A stretch of 64,000 bases of DNA. Origin: Membranipora membranacea. Its lineage: Eukaryota; Bryozoa; Gymnolaemata; Cheilostomatida; Membraniporidae. Of the stretch, positions 51,375-64,000 are shown piece after piece; position 1 is the first letter of the stretch; each line of letters begins with the position of its first letter. The stretch covers positions 7,564,001 to 7,628,000 of the forward strand of contig OU612065.1 in NCBI GenBank assembly GCA_914767715.1. Reading direction: 5' to 3'. The notes under the pieces are model-generated. The model did no database searches. It was not told the DNA's origin and saw nothing but the letters and a program-made list of their open reading frames with translations. Position numbers and translations under genes: made by a program.

Positions 51375-54300
51375 TCACTTCAAACTGCTGGATGTGGATG
51401 TACTTGAAGAGCCAGCATCATGTACCATTCTAGAAACCTGAGTCTTAAGCTCATCTCCCTGAAGTGAATAAAGATGTTGAAATTTGCTGTTTGCACCCAG
51501 TTCGAGATCATCATCACTTTTGGATCCAAGCCACGCTTGTTCCTCATCAAACTGATCCTTTTGATTCCACCATACATCAGCGCTGAATCGGCGTTTTCTT
51601 GTGATGACAGTGACTATCCCTACGATCAGTGCACATATACATGTTAGCGAGAAAGTGATACAAACACCAATAATCAGCCAGTTCACTGAAACTTTGGTTT
51701 CAACCATCTTGTCTATTAGTGTTTTATTCCCTCCAGTCTCCTTTTTTACCTCTTTTGTCTGTTCTGCTGTCAGAGAAACGTTGTGCATAACATAGTCTAG
51801 TATCTTTGCTTCTATAGCCGATTCGAAGGTGTTTGTGATTAGAGTTGTTCCCTCCTCAGTGGCTGTACTGTAGATCTCTGTAGAATTATCATCTTGAATG
51901 ATGGCCTCAGACCCATAAGTATCGGTGGAATTTTCTTTCATAATCCGTTTAAAAGTCATTCCATATTTTCTTCCTTTCACATGAAAAGTTGGATTACCAG
52001 TTGATTTCCACCACTTAGGATGTTTTGCCTTATGTTTTTTCAGAAAGCCATGACTCAATCTAAATGGTAACTTTGGTTCAGTCATTTCAGTACTGACTGG
52101 TGTCTTATGTTTAGGCTTGATTACAGGCGGTCCATCTGCATACAACTCCAACGCTGCAGATAAAATCTCTGAGTCATCCGCTGTAATCTGTAATATCTCA
52201 TCTAACCATTGGTCTATCTCATCTGACTCACCATTTGCCTTCGAAATCGCTTCTGTTGTGGTTGTTCTCCTTTCACTGTTATATTGTTGGAGGAGCTCAA
52301 CCAGTTTCGAAGTCATCTTATCATCATGTGAACTGGCTTCTGTGTTGTCATCATTTAAGACATTTTTGAGTGGGGTCTGAATATGTTTCAGATGTGCCAT
52401 GTTGTTTTCAGCCTTGTGGAGATGGTGGTTTTCCTTCTCAGGGTGATGGTTAGTGTGATGTGGTTCTTCCTTCTGTCTAATATCGGGATGGTACACAGCG
52501 TCCAGCTCATCTGTTGGTGTCTCATCTATATCATGAGGGTTGTCATGGTGAGGGTCAAAGGGTAGGTGCTGACTTCTCTCTATCATGTCACTGTTTGCCA
52601 AAGCCTCCTTTTCATCATGTTCAACATGTCTGAAAGAATTATCTCAAATTTACAAATGCTTTCATTGTGAGCTGGAATCAAAGATAAAGCTGTTGTAAGG
52701 AATCTAAAGATACAGCACAACCTCAAATCTAAACACAGATCTCTTACTTGAAGGGTACTTTCTTGAGGCAGTTTGGGAATACGAGGCAAAACTTATTCGC
52801 AAACATTAGCAATTGATGAACACTTGGATCGGATATCCTAAACCTAAGACCCCGGTTGACGCCCAGCTGTGCATCTTTTTATTGGTATGTACTGCTAGCA
52901 GACTGGTATGTATATTACAGACCAGTCTGTTTATTTGTTGTTGCAAAATTTTGAATCAGACAGGAGATCTTCCATGACCCTATTTACCTGTGATAGCTAC
53001 CCATTGACCTCTGATCTGGTACATGCTCATATGTAGGAACTATCGGCACGACTTCAATTCCATCAACTTCTTGTCTGTCTTCATCTGCGAACAATATTCA
53101 CTTATGCTGAACCATCAATCAACTTCTCGGTGTTTTAGAATTTCAATTTTGCTCTTTCACTAATAACTATGTCCATATACATGTACATATACATTTTGAA
53201 TCTGTTTGTTATTGGGCAGAGTAAGGTTTTTCATAATACATTCTCTATCATAATACATTCTCCGTTATAATACCTCCACCATCATATATTAACATAAGTC
53301 CTCGCTTGTTTTGCAGAGACCGGGAGAACAACAACCAACATTTATAAACATTTACCTGTTATTATTAGAAACTCCTGTATCAATAAAGGCAACCTCACAG
53401 ATACTGAAAGAAATGATTTGAAGATATCTGCTACCAGGTTTGTGGACATCATTGCTCATAATCTGAACGTTGACGAATTCAATACTTGCTCACCATCTAA
53501 ATGATGTCTGACTTTTGGATTCCTATGCAGTGAAGGTGGAACATGATCATCCACCCGTTTAATATTTTCATAATGAGAATCACCATGTCCTTCGTCGTGG
53601 TAGGAGTGATGAGGTCCGGCAGTCTCTTCGTGACCATGTCCTGGTCTATGCTGATCAAGTCTGCCATCTTCATCTGTAGTTGAATGAAAATTTCATATTC
53701 AGACGATTGTTGTTTGAATTACCTTGAAAGTTTTGTGTATACAGATCCTCATAACATTGCATCACTGTTGATGTCCGTACACGGCATTTAAATAAATTCA
53801 AATTTTCTATTTAACTGTAGAGAGTTTAGCATGTAACCTCACCTGCCTCCTGAGTCCTCTCATCCATATAATGCTGTGAATCTACATCCATATGTTCCAT
53901 GCCGTCATGTGTGGCATCATGTGGAATATGCTGTCGCTTATTGTCCCAATGCAGTACATTTCCCATCCCTTCATGGTCGTTGTGGATATGACCGCGTTTA
54001 TCTGTAACAATTATGAAAGAAGGCTAAACATACTAATTTCAAGAGATATCAGATACTTGACAATCTGGGTTCCTTCAAAATTATTAGTCTTTTAAAACTA
54101 CATTGTAAAGTCGTCGCTCCACTCTTAATTAATTTCTATACCCCAGTTCTCTGTGTCTCCGGAGATGGTACTGAAATCAATCTGTTCATGTCTATCTGGG
54201 GATTGATCTGGATATTGTTTGTTCTTGTTGTGCAGATCTAACTCCTCTTTTTCGTTTATATTCCCTCTAACTCTGGTATCGGTATGATGATTCCTGCCTT

Positions 54301-57300
54301 CCCACCCCATTGCCTCATGTTTGGTATCATCCTTTGTATCATCAACTGGTTTTGGTTGTACTTCACTTCGTCGGAATCCGGGATCTATAAGTGGTTTAAA
54401 TGTCTCTGGATGTTCGGCAGGGTTGTAATTATTCATGAAATGTGTGTGAACATGTAGATTAGGGTCATCATCATCAGGAATCTCTGCGTCCCAGATGGTA
54501 TCCCCTAACCGCTTATATGTAAACTGCTTGTCCTCCTCTAACATTTTATTAGTTCTCCTGTTAGCGTCAAAAAGCTCAAACTGGCTGATATCCCCATAAA
54601 TATCAGGATCGAATTGGTGATGTTTTCCAGGCTCTGATCCAAACAGGCTCTCGACCTCCATGGCGTCAATAGGATCATGTCTTCTGCCATCTTCTGCTGT
54701 ATCATATCTTTCATCAGATAGGGAGTGGTGGTCACTATCAGAGTGTCCGTCAATCCCATCAGTTCCCTCCAGTGTATCCACATGGTGGAGATCAGAGTCT
54801 AATACATCTACTACATGATTCTGATCAGCTTCAGACAACTCCCGATGTCCATTGTGATCTATCAAAATATAGGGAGACAAGTTAGCAGCATGTAAACTGG
54901 TGTACAATTTTTTAAATGAGGTTTTTGTTTGTGCTCAACTGAAATCCAGCTGGACAAAAAGTAAAGCAGCAAACTCATGAAAGATAGTATGTCTCTGTCA
55001 TCTTGCAGGAAGATATTGATATTGAGCTGTTAACTTATTTTATATATCAATTGTATTTCCAACTCTATAACCCTACATATTATACATGTACCGTTTCGCT
55101 CATTTCCCCCTTTCCTGGTTGTTTCCCCCTTTTATATAACCCTTTGTTGTAATCATTTAGCATGTTTTGAAGAACATGATATTTTTCTATCTGAATAAAA
55201 GTTGTTGTAAACTAACCGAGTACATGCTCATTCCCCTGCCAGTTATGGTATTGCCAGTTGCGTTTTGCTTGTTTCTCATGGTCCAAATGTTGAAGTCTCT
55301 TCCAGGCATACCTATGATAGTCTGGGACGGCGTTTGTAATCTCATTAGACCATTCATCATTTAAATTACCCTGATGGTCATCCAGCTCCTCTGGATATCT
55401 TGTTTCAAGCAGATGGTTTGGATTGACATAATTTATTGAATGGGGACTTTTATCTTTGCTCTGCTTTCCTCCAATCGTATACCCATCATGGCGAGTTTTC
55501 TTTCTTTTTATTGGCTCGTTATCTTTGTTTGGGTTGTCATAGGTGTTATGATCAGTTTCTATCAACCTCTTGCCATACACTCTACCATGAGTATCAATAT
55601 TGTGACCACCATAATACCCTGCCTCATCATGGTCCTGGTCCTCATCTCTTTTCAAGAATTCTGCATACATTTTCATCTTTTCTAGCTCTGACTCTGTTGG
55701 GTAGTGGTGCCGCTCAGGCTTTTCTATGCTTCTTTTATTAAAATGATGGAGCTTCTGAGCCAATATTGTTTTTATGTTTTCTCCTGTCAGCCGTTGACCA
55801 TCCTGACGCTCTGCATGTTTGATTGGATGCCGCTTTAGCCACTGTGCATAATAAAGCTGTCTAGCATCGCCGTCGATATGATCATAAGGCCAATATCCAA
55901 GCTTCGCATATAAATCTGGATCAAAGTTGTGCAGGGCACCATGATATGACCCGTGGTGTTGACCATCATGTAATGCATTGTCTAGGGTGTGATCATTGTG
56001 GTGCGGTTGGTGACTGTTACTGGATGCAATGTCATCACCTTCATTGACCATCTCCTGTTGTTCAATATTGTGGTCGTTTGGCATATGAGCTGATGAGGAT
56101 GCCGTTAATTCTGCTAAATCATTGTCAGTGTCATGTGATTCTATGTGATCACCATCATCATTTACAATCACAACCTTACCTGTGTGCTCAGGCTCATGAG
56201 GCTCGTTTCCGTCTACGTGATGTGGAGTCAGCTCCTCCTGATGAAGAAATGAATCATGATCCTGATCATCATTGTGATCATGATGTGAGGAGTGAAAGTC
56301 ATTGATATCATTCTGATGATGATCCATTCCTTCATGATGCTCATCCTCTCCATTATGTCTGTCTCTCCCATGTTTTGTATCATCGAGAAGAACATCGAGA
56401 TTGGTGTCTGAGATAGCAGGTGGTCCATGCTCATCCTCACGATGACCTTGATTGACTTCATGATCCATAACATCATCAATATCTCCATGCTCTGCAATAG
56501 CATCGCTGTGGCCTTCAACATCGTGTCCTGGATAAAATAGCTCTGGATCTACATCTTCTGCTAAATCCCCTGTGCATGAGAAATGAAAAGACAACTCATT
56601 TGACAACTTGGAATCTCTAGAGATGCCCACCATTACCGCCTAGCCAATGCGTTGACTCCGATATGATCGGCTGTCTGACGGGAAAGACAGCCAGTGTCAG
56701 GTCAAAGAAAGCCCGTATAGGAGAGGTATACACCCGAGGGTGCTGGGGGCTGGAACAATCAACAATGAAAGCTCCCCCAGTGGGACTCGAACCCACAACT
56801 CCTGCGGCACTAATCGCCTGGCAGTGAATAGCAAGCGCGCTAACCGATTGCGCCATCTCACCATCCCCAAAAAAAGAATGGGTCGATGGCGCTAATTAGA
56901 TAGCCCGCTATTCACTACTCGGAGTTGTGTTCTCTCATGCCACAGCACATTCCAATCCACCATTGCCACCCTATGAAACACAGCGTCTAGAGGTATAATC
57001 ATCACACAGCACAACAACTATAAACAAAAACATCAGAAACACATAATCAGTCTTGAGACATTCTTAGCATAGCTGCATACCTCTGTTGATGGCGACATCA
57101 AGTGGGTCAAGATTGTGAGGATCATGGTTTTCCATTGCGTCACCTGGTATGTGCAATACAGAGTGTGGGCTGTGATACTCTATCTCGTGGTTATCAATGG
57201 CCTCTCCTTTCTCAAAGCCAGGGTCTACCTCTATCCCAGCTGCATGTGGATACGGGTCCACACTGTGTAACCCATCATTGAACTCCGCTACAAAATTTGA

Positions 57301-60300
57301 TTGTTAGATAATTATGTTGTTTTAGTTCGTAAAACTACGGTAATAAAGGTAACTCACAAAGAAGTGCAAGCTTGAAAATACTCACGCAACTCGTTATCTG
57401 CTTGATGGTGACCAAGATGCTCGTTTGTATCCCCATGGTCTTCATGTTTTCTGTTCACTAAAACAGTTAATAGTAAATATTCATTCGTACACATTTATTT
57501 GTAAAGTGTGTTTTCTTGGCATAACCATGTAACACAGATAAACAGGCACTATACTCAAATCATTTGTGGCTTCAAAAAATAAATAAAAGTATTTTAGAGT
57601 TATCCACTCATATTGATTAAGAGCATAACTCCTACATCTGGATATGAAGTTAATAATTTATAGCCGTCAGGCTAGTCTATGTCAATATCAAGGATACAGC
57701 CGGGGAGCCGTGTACGGTATTTATCTTGATTCACTTGTGTTATTGATGTTTCATCACTTGTAACACAGTGATCACTGACTCACCAAGAGTGACAATGCGA
57801 TGATCATCCAGCTCTTTGGTAAATAGATTCTCTGAGTGATGGCCATTTATCCCTCTATCATGCTGCTGGCCTATGGGGAACACTTTCGAACCAGAGTGCA
57901 TATGTCCATCACTCTCTTCTTCATCTTCGTTGTGATTCGGTTGGTGATTGTGATAATCATGTAATCTGCTCAATAAATGGGAGGGCACAGATCCTTCAAA
58001 TTTTGGTCACAAAAGAAAAACTCAATGTCAACTTATTATTTTAATAGCAGAGGCTCAGGTATGCATTAGAACCAATAAATTGTACTATACCTCTCGTGTT
58101 GCTCTACTGGTTGGTGTTGCAGCTGTCTTTCCTGGTGGCGCTCATGATGAAAACTGTTTGTTTCTCCGATGTCATGCTGTGGGTCTGATTCATCAGGATC
58201 ATGGTCAGGTACATGTAAGCTATAGCGCTTCGGGTGATGGTCCTCACTGTGTATATCTCCTTTGACAGCTAGGTTATCATCCTCTGGGTGAGACCTTTCC
58301 TCTAGGTGCTCAGCCTGATGGTTATCTCCATGTTCTCCATCACCCTCTGCAAAATCAGGGCTATGGTGTTCCCTTCTTACATCGTCTGTATCATGATGGC
58401 CAGCATTATCATGCTGCACACGCTGGGCCTCCTGTATGAAATGACCTTCCCCATGATAACCCTCACTGTCATCACCATCATTTTTGTATCTCATATCATC
58501 ATCATCACTATCTGCGTGGTGGTTTCTCTTGACGTCTATCATATTGTGGTCTCTATCATGACGATGTCTTTTGTCAATCTCATCATGGTTTCTCCATTGG
58601 TCTTCCACCGCATGATCTTGCATACTATGATCAAACACCTGCTTAGCATTATCATGTTCATTGTGGTGTCGTTTCTCATGATCCTCAGTATGATGACGCT
58701 TATCCTCGCCTTCATAGTCATGGCGCTGTGAATTATCATGGTGGGCTCTTTTGTCCTCATCCAGGTCTTCATAATGATCTCTTTTACTATCAGATAGATC
58801 TAAGTTATATGCACTGTTGTGATGATTTCTTTTTGTGTTAAAGTCGTGCCTCTCTTCCTCCTCTTCCTTATTGTGGTCAAAGGTACCATAATGATCTCTC
58901 TTTTCATCTAATCCATGATGCTGTCTTACACCATTATAATCTGTTTCAAAGTCATGATTGCGCTTAGTCTCCACCATATGCCCGTCTGGTGGAATGTTAA
59001 ATACTGTATCTGGTAAATGTTCCTCTTCGTAGGATTCACTTTTCTCAGCATGATGCTTCTTCTCTACAAGATCTTCATTGTGCTGGTCCTCAAGATGGTG
59101 TTCTCGTTGCATAACATGGTCGCCATCGATGTGCCCATGGTTCATCTCTCCATGATGGCTCATTATCTGATCATCACTGGCATCCTCCTGGGCTCGAATA
59201 TCCTCCTCATGATGTCTCTTGTCGTCATGTATTGTCTCCTCGTCATGTTTGTGGTCTGAAGATGAGTGAGCATCATTGTGAATTCTTCTATCAGGATCTC
59301 TAGCCTCATGTTGCTCTCGATGTGCTTCGTCGTGATGATCTCGCCTCTCGTACTCATATTCATTATCAGAGTTATGGTGCTCTTTATTGTGATTGTGTTC
59401 CTGGCGTAGCGCTATCAGTACTGGATGGATTTCATGGTCATATTCAGGTTCAACCTGGTCATGTTGGAGTTTTCCTCCCTCATGCTGCAGAGTGTGTTCA
59501 CTCTGTGACTCGTGATGATTCTTTTTCTCAGTGATGTAGTCTGGGTTATCATGGTGTGATGATTCATGAGTGTGGGTTTCTCCATTCCTGTAGCCTGTAG
59601 CTTTTTCATGAACTTCCCTATCATCATAATCAAAGTATTCATTATGTTTCCTCTTAACCCAATCATTATCAATCTTTATTCCATGATCGTCATGTAGAGA
59701 TTTTGTCACATCAATGTGATCATCAGGCTGTTGACGTTTATCATCACCATGCTCCCAATGGGAATGATGCCCAGAATGTTCTCTTGGCTCGACATGGTCA
59801 ACATCATTGCCGTAGTCACCATGCTCATTGTGTGGGTTATGATGATCTCTCTTTAGATTGCTTACATAGTCCTCATCTTGGCGTCCATGATGCTCGGCCC
59901 CATGGCCATCCTCATGGTTAGCATAATCTCTTTTGTCGTGAGCGGTACCATCATCAGTATCTATATTGTGATGACTCCTCAATTCCACCACATGGCTCCC
60001 ATCATGCTCAGAGAGCCCACCATGATGTGGTTGCTCTTTCTTAACCACTATTGTCTCCCCTTCATCAAAGTGGAATCTGTTTTCAATATCTAAAATACAC
60101 AAGAAAAGTACTGTAAGATACCAAACAATGGTATGACAGCTTTCAACCTTACACAACATTTTTATTAAATGTGTAGATGGTTTGATTAAAAAGTCAAGCG
60201 GGCAGTGTTATATGCCAGTGGAACATGTTTGTTCCCCCTGGCGGTGTAGTGATATTGCCAAGTTTTGAAAAGTTTCCCACCATTACCATAGAGAACAATG

Positions 60301-63300
60301 GGTCCTAATTTGCCAGACTGAAGAATTATAATTTAGGAATGTTTAGGTACCTTACCTTTCGGTGTGGTTGTCATTTTCAAATGATGTTGCTGATATCTGA
60401 TATCATGATCGTCTGCGTGAGCCTCAATGTGATTACCATCTGTGTCAGGCTGGTGATTCCTCTTCCTCTCATCATAGTCTGCCTGCTTAGGGGCAGGCTG
60501 AGCATGCTGTCCCTCGATAAGCTCATGTCTCCCTGTATCATGTAATCTCTTTGAGAGCTGCTTATTCTGTGATTTTGTTTTGTTTGCAGTATCCTGGAAT
60601 AGTTTCTCGTGGCCTGAATCATGATAAGACCTATGGTGGTATTTGCTATCATGTTTATACTCTACCTGATTCAACTGATCATCATAATGTCGGACATTGT
60701 CCGGGTCATCTTGCAATGCTTCAAACACATTATCATCTTCAACTTCCGGCTCTGAAAGCTCCTCTGCCTTAGCATCCTCAGCTCCATCGTCAATCCAGTC
60801 ATGGTCATGGTTCCAGTCTGGCTCCCCGTGGTGGGTACGTTTAACATTATTATGTGGATAGTAGTTCTCTGGATGCCATGTCTCTCCATTCGTTAAATAT
60901 TTGTAGTCACCATGGACTCTCTTCTCCTTGTGACCGTGGTCATCATCATTATCAACAGGTACTTTATTTGTGTCATAGTTTTGATCACCATCAAACCACT
61001 TACGCTCATGTATTATCTCCCCTTGCCCTGGGTTATGTGATGAGTACTCTTTAACATAATCGCTGTGCAGATTCATATGTGGATCAATCTGTTTCACATC
61101 ATCGGGATGTTCAAAGTCTGTATGATGCGGGTATAGCGGTTGAGATTTCTTCTCTGGGATAGCTAAGGATGAAAATATGATCATGATAAGTGAGTGATTT
61201 TGAAAAAAGATAAAACTTGTCAGGATTCTGATAATAAAAGGTTTGATCTGGTGTTCGGGTTTTCTTTGTCCGTAATTACAGACAACTCAAAAACTTATAG
61301 GTTTTAACCTCAAAACAACCTTTTTGCATGCAAGTTCTTATCATTTTGCTGAATGGCATTTTTATCGAATTTGTCAGTTCCCAATCTAACCTTGAACCTT
61401 CCCAAACCTTCCACAGCAAGATAAAATAAGTCTCACCATGATTATCTCTATGTGGTGATTCTTCATGATGTACTGTTGGGTGATGCTCAGGTCCTGCCAG
61501 AAGAACACTCCTATCTTCAATGTCTATTCTACCGTGTTGACCATCAAGTGCTGGGTTTCCATGTGGTAGATGATTTACAGCCATTGTATCGTCTAAATAA
61601 CTTCTCCTCATTTCTGGTTCTTCTCGATGCTCATACGCATTGTGTTCACCTAGTTTTCGATATCTATGCCACTCATCCTCTCTTCGCAACTCATGTGGAT
61701 CATCATGGTGGCTCTCTTCATGTAGCAGCTTGCGTAATTTCATAAGGACAGCTTCAGCTTCATCAATTTTTAAACCGGAGGGACTGTTCTTAGCAGAATT
61801 ATCACCTGCACTCTGTCTGCCAAGTTCATTCTCTTCATGGTGGTCTACTGATTCATCCTTATGATGGGATCTAGTTTCATGAAGCAGCCTTTTCAACCAT
61901 ACCTCCTCTGAGAATCAAACAGCACACATGAATGGGCTTCTGCGGTCCCGAGGAACTCAGGAATCTCTTGGACACAAGTGTACACAATTTGTGTTCCAGA
62001 TTTATATATGCCAGACCAGCCAAAGAGGTAGTTATTTAACTCATTTATTTAAGCTCTGGTCATTTGAAAAACTATATTTAACAGGATAACTAAGAACTAA
62101 ATGCCAATACAGAGTTATCCACACATGCAAGGAAAAAAGACAACCTCCTGCTACATTTTTCAATGGATGACAGTATATTATATGAGGTGCTCTTACCTGG
62201 TAAATGATCTCCAGCGTGATCATAATCCTCCAAATAATCTTTGTTGTTTTGTTGATGATGTTCATTGGTATCTGTAGGTACTAAAACATCTTCATCATCG
62301 TCATCATCGTCGTCATCACTCCCAAAATCTAATGACTCTGGCCATTCTCCATTCCATATTCCATCGGCATGATCCCTTTTATCGTGCATCTCCTTGTGCT
62401 TAGAATGCTGATAATGTTCTGGTCTGTGGGCCACTTTTTCAACCTCTGAATGTGAGAGCTGATCATGATGGCTCTTTCTAGCTATCGCTGCGTGATGACT
62501 TTCTTCACTATTCAGCTCCGGCTCCCCATCATTGTGAGTATGATGGAATGAGTTGTCACCGCTGTATGGGCGCTTCACAGCTGGACTATCTTTGAAATCG
62601 TTTTCAATACTCATACTTTTTTTACTTGATTCAGACCAGAGATTGAGAAAACCATTAGAATTGATTGGCGCCTTTAGTGTGTCAGTGTGATACTGTTGTG
62701 TGTGGACGTCATCATTATCCATGTGTTTGTGAGTCCCATTGTTTGGTATGATCGGTATATTGTCTGTATGCTGCCTTGCTGCTTGGTGATTAGTCTGATA
62801 TTCTGCTGCATGGTCCGTTTCATGCTGATAATCTTCTTCCAAGCCGCCATCATTTGTCAGCCCTGCGTCTACAGAGTAATGCTCAGCAGTCTGTGGGTGC
62901 TTAGGCCATGATCTAACGTCCACTATTTCGTCATGCTCATTTGTCCTTGCTATGGGATCTGGATTGTGGTGCCCTTGTTTGTGCTCGCCATTTTCACCAT
63001 AATGATTTTCTAAATCATTTTCATGTTCATAAGTCTCATGATCAAAGTTTGGATGAAACTCATGTATACCGTGACTATCTCTTTGGTGAAGATCTACTTT
63101 GGGAAGCTGCAGTAAACTATCCTGCAACGATTGAGAGAAAGTCATACGCATATTTCCGTAGAAAAGGTGAAGACGGGGGATAACTGGGGTAAGGGTAATT
63201 CTTCAGATATTGCCATGAATAAATACAAAAAATTACAAATCCAGGTCTTTTAGGATTATTGGAGTAATTTATTACTCATTATAGTCATTTCCACACAAGT

Positions 63301-63890
63301 GAGTGGAGGATGTATATATTTAGTAATTAGCTGGTTACCTCTATTTCCGAGTCCCTTCTCACATGATTCGGCTCATGCTCTCCTGTGATATGTTCTGATA
63401 GGTGTGGTGTTCTCACATAGATCTCATCATTTCCCTCTTTGTCACTGTGATGTTGTTTTTCTGTCTCCAAGTGATGACCTTCGTGGGTGTCTGTTATGTG
63501 GTTATTAGTGTCTATATACACACAAAAATTCATTTATTTTAAATACGTAATATCACAAATTAAGTTATACCAAATTAACCTATTGGATAAATTAGTCCAC
63601 ATATGCTGAAATCTAGAAATTGCCCTCCTTCGAAAAAAAGTAAGCATTTCGAAAATATTAACTCTGCTATGATATAGAAATATACATCAAGTTAGTCTGA
63701 GTACCACCCTAGCTAGACAGATAGTCTGAGTACCACTCTAGTATCACCAACCTTTGTTATGCTCCTCATGTAAGAATGGATGATCCAAGCCTTGCTCCTT
63801 TAAATGGAGGTTTGTTCTCTTATTTGGATTATAGATCACCGTACCATGATTATGGCTATCCATAACTGTCAATCTGTCGACATCATCATG
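51375..63890 (-). CDS. Giant His/Asp/Glu-rich single-pass membrane protein, 5' end missing
   Basis: Fifteen phase-consistent exons in the window: 63890-63752, 63511-63339, 63121-62197, 61907-61437, 61162-60356, 60089-58091, 57965-57784, 57457-57386, 57287-57081, 56569-55217, 54858-54142, 54001-53843, 53673-53494, 53084-52988, 52629-51375; 2,911 codons before the stop. The gene enters from the right edge, so the signal peptide is not seen. The ectodomain is extremely rich in His, Asp, Glu and Asn, almost free of Cys, and includes a run of eight Asp. Dibasic KR recurs in K-R-(D/N/H)-H (KRDHH, KRNHH, KRHHTEDHE); about 15 KR lie in the 1999-nt exon alone. The last exon has one helix (WLIIGVCITFSLTCICALIV on), then RKRR and a tail of about 75 residues ending Ser/Thr-rich. 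No family recognised. Metal or Ca2+ binding, or a processed precursor, are inferences. Confidence 0.85.
53356..53403 (-). other. Possible 48-nt cassette exon of the His/Asp-rich gene
   Basis: Between two confirmed exons there is a good acceptor (TTCTTTCAG) and donor (CAG|GTAAAT) around 48 nt of open frame, phase 1-1, encoding a hydrophobic stretch VSVRLPLLIQEFLIIT. Its character is unlike the rest of the protein, so it may be a decoy or an alternatively used exon. It is left out of the main model. Confidence 0.35.
56609..56866 (-). mobile_element. tRNA-derived SINE, full-length-like copy
   Basis: On the minus strand it begins with a tRNA-like head: A-box TGGCGCAATCGGTTAGCG, B-box GGTTCGAGTCC followed by CACTGGGGGAGC. 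A body of about 160 bp follows, containing CACCCTCGGGTGTATACC and a TTTCCCGTCAGACAGCC region. It sits in an intron of the His/Asp-rich gene. A degenerate relative lies at 14459-14545. The anticodon arm is abnormal, so it is not a tRNA gene. Confidence 0.82.
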
Positions 63891-64000
63891 CTGCAAATAG
63901 GGAGCTCTCAGAATATTAAACTTAAAAGCTTCTCCAGAAAACTCAAGTCTTAAAGGGTATAAACTATTGATTCAATGTGTTGTCATCATCAGTCTTCACA
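63891..64000 (-). other. Intron of the His/Asp-rich gene running off the window
   Basis: The exon starting at 63890 is phase 0 and preceded by a clear acceptor (TATTTGCAG), so at least one more upstream exon lies beyond the right edge. Confidence 0.7.

Noticed and set aside
56617-56856. Minus-strand ORF of 79 aa
   Set aside because: It lies wholly inside the SINE at 56609-56866; its apparent protein is the translation of a tRNA-derived repeat.
57966-57993. Earlier acceptor for the His/Asp-rich exon at 57965
   Set aside because: The AG at 57994-57995 would enter in the wrong phase after the 1999-nt exon (phase 2); the AG just before 57965 restores the frame (R-L-H-D-Y-H).
58306-58731. Long plus-strand open frames of hydrophobic, Met/Ile-rich character opposite the His/Asp-rich exons (also 59017-59259 and 55440-55741)
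   Set aside because: They are antisense shadows: CAY and GAY codons on the minus strand read as ATG/ATC-rich codons on the plus strand. They span several exon/intron borders of the real gene only by chance and have no splice logic.
1-64000. CRISPR arrays, bacterial operons, rRNA genes
   Set aside because: Spliceosomal introns throughout and no array of spaced identical repeats or rRNA signatures. The 36-bp tandem repeat at 22081 has no spacers and is intronic.

Overview
The window is eukaryotic and most likely from an invertebrate animal. It is AT-rich, with spliceosomal introns of about 0.1-2.5 kb, tRNA-derived SINEs, hAT-type and TA-flanked MITEs and a LINE fossil. Metazoan genes are present: a class A peptide-type GPCR, a calponin, a GPAT3/4 acyltransferase and a TOP3A with metazoan-type GRF fingers. 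The phylum cannot be fixed from the sequence. All exon models below were assembled by eye from splice sites and reading phase; every adopted junction keeps phase.

Layout, left to right: (1) 1-1.2 kb, a decayed coding remnant. (2) 1222-8612 (+), a complete 10-exon glycerol-3-phosphate acyltransferase 3/4 gene (460 aa). (3) 11005-16334 (+), a complete 6-exon class A GPCR (389 aa) with one apparent GC-AG intron. (4) 16.9-18.0 kb (-), a dead non-LTR retrotransposon. (5) 19507-25419 (+), a calponin-homology protein with 11 calponin-family repeats and two alternative 3' ends. (6) 26506-28702 (-), PSMD9 (191 aa), convergent with the calponin gene. (7) 30799-40584 (+), a 21-exon DNA topoisomerase III alpha (1103 aa) with three GRF zinc fingers and a plausible mitochondrial presequence. 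(8) 41336-42724 (-), a small secreted Kazal-like cysteine-rich protein. (9) 44202-50953 (-), a 13-exon gene for an unrecognised 971-aa basic protein. (10) 51375-63890 and beyond the right edge (-), at least 15 exons encoding more than 2,900 residues of a very His/Asp/Glu-rich ectodomain studded with dibasic KR sites, ending in one transmembrane helix and a short tail.

The genes do not form a functional cluster. They look like ordinary neighbours: lipid synthesis, signalling, cytoskeleton, proteasome assembly and genome maintenance, plus lineage-specific secreted or membrane proteins. The most unusual object is the His/Asp-rich membrane-anchored protein at the right end. It has no family I recognise, its exons are mostly symmetric phase 1-1, and its repeated K-R-(D/N/H)-H motifs suggest either proprotein processing or a metal- or pH-responsive extracellular polymer. 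Other points of interest are the modular calponin gene with splice donors embedded at repeat boundaries, a tandem array of 5' splice sites in its intron, duplicated GRF exons in TOP3A, and several structured non-autonomous transposons.
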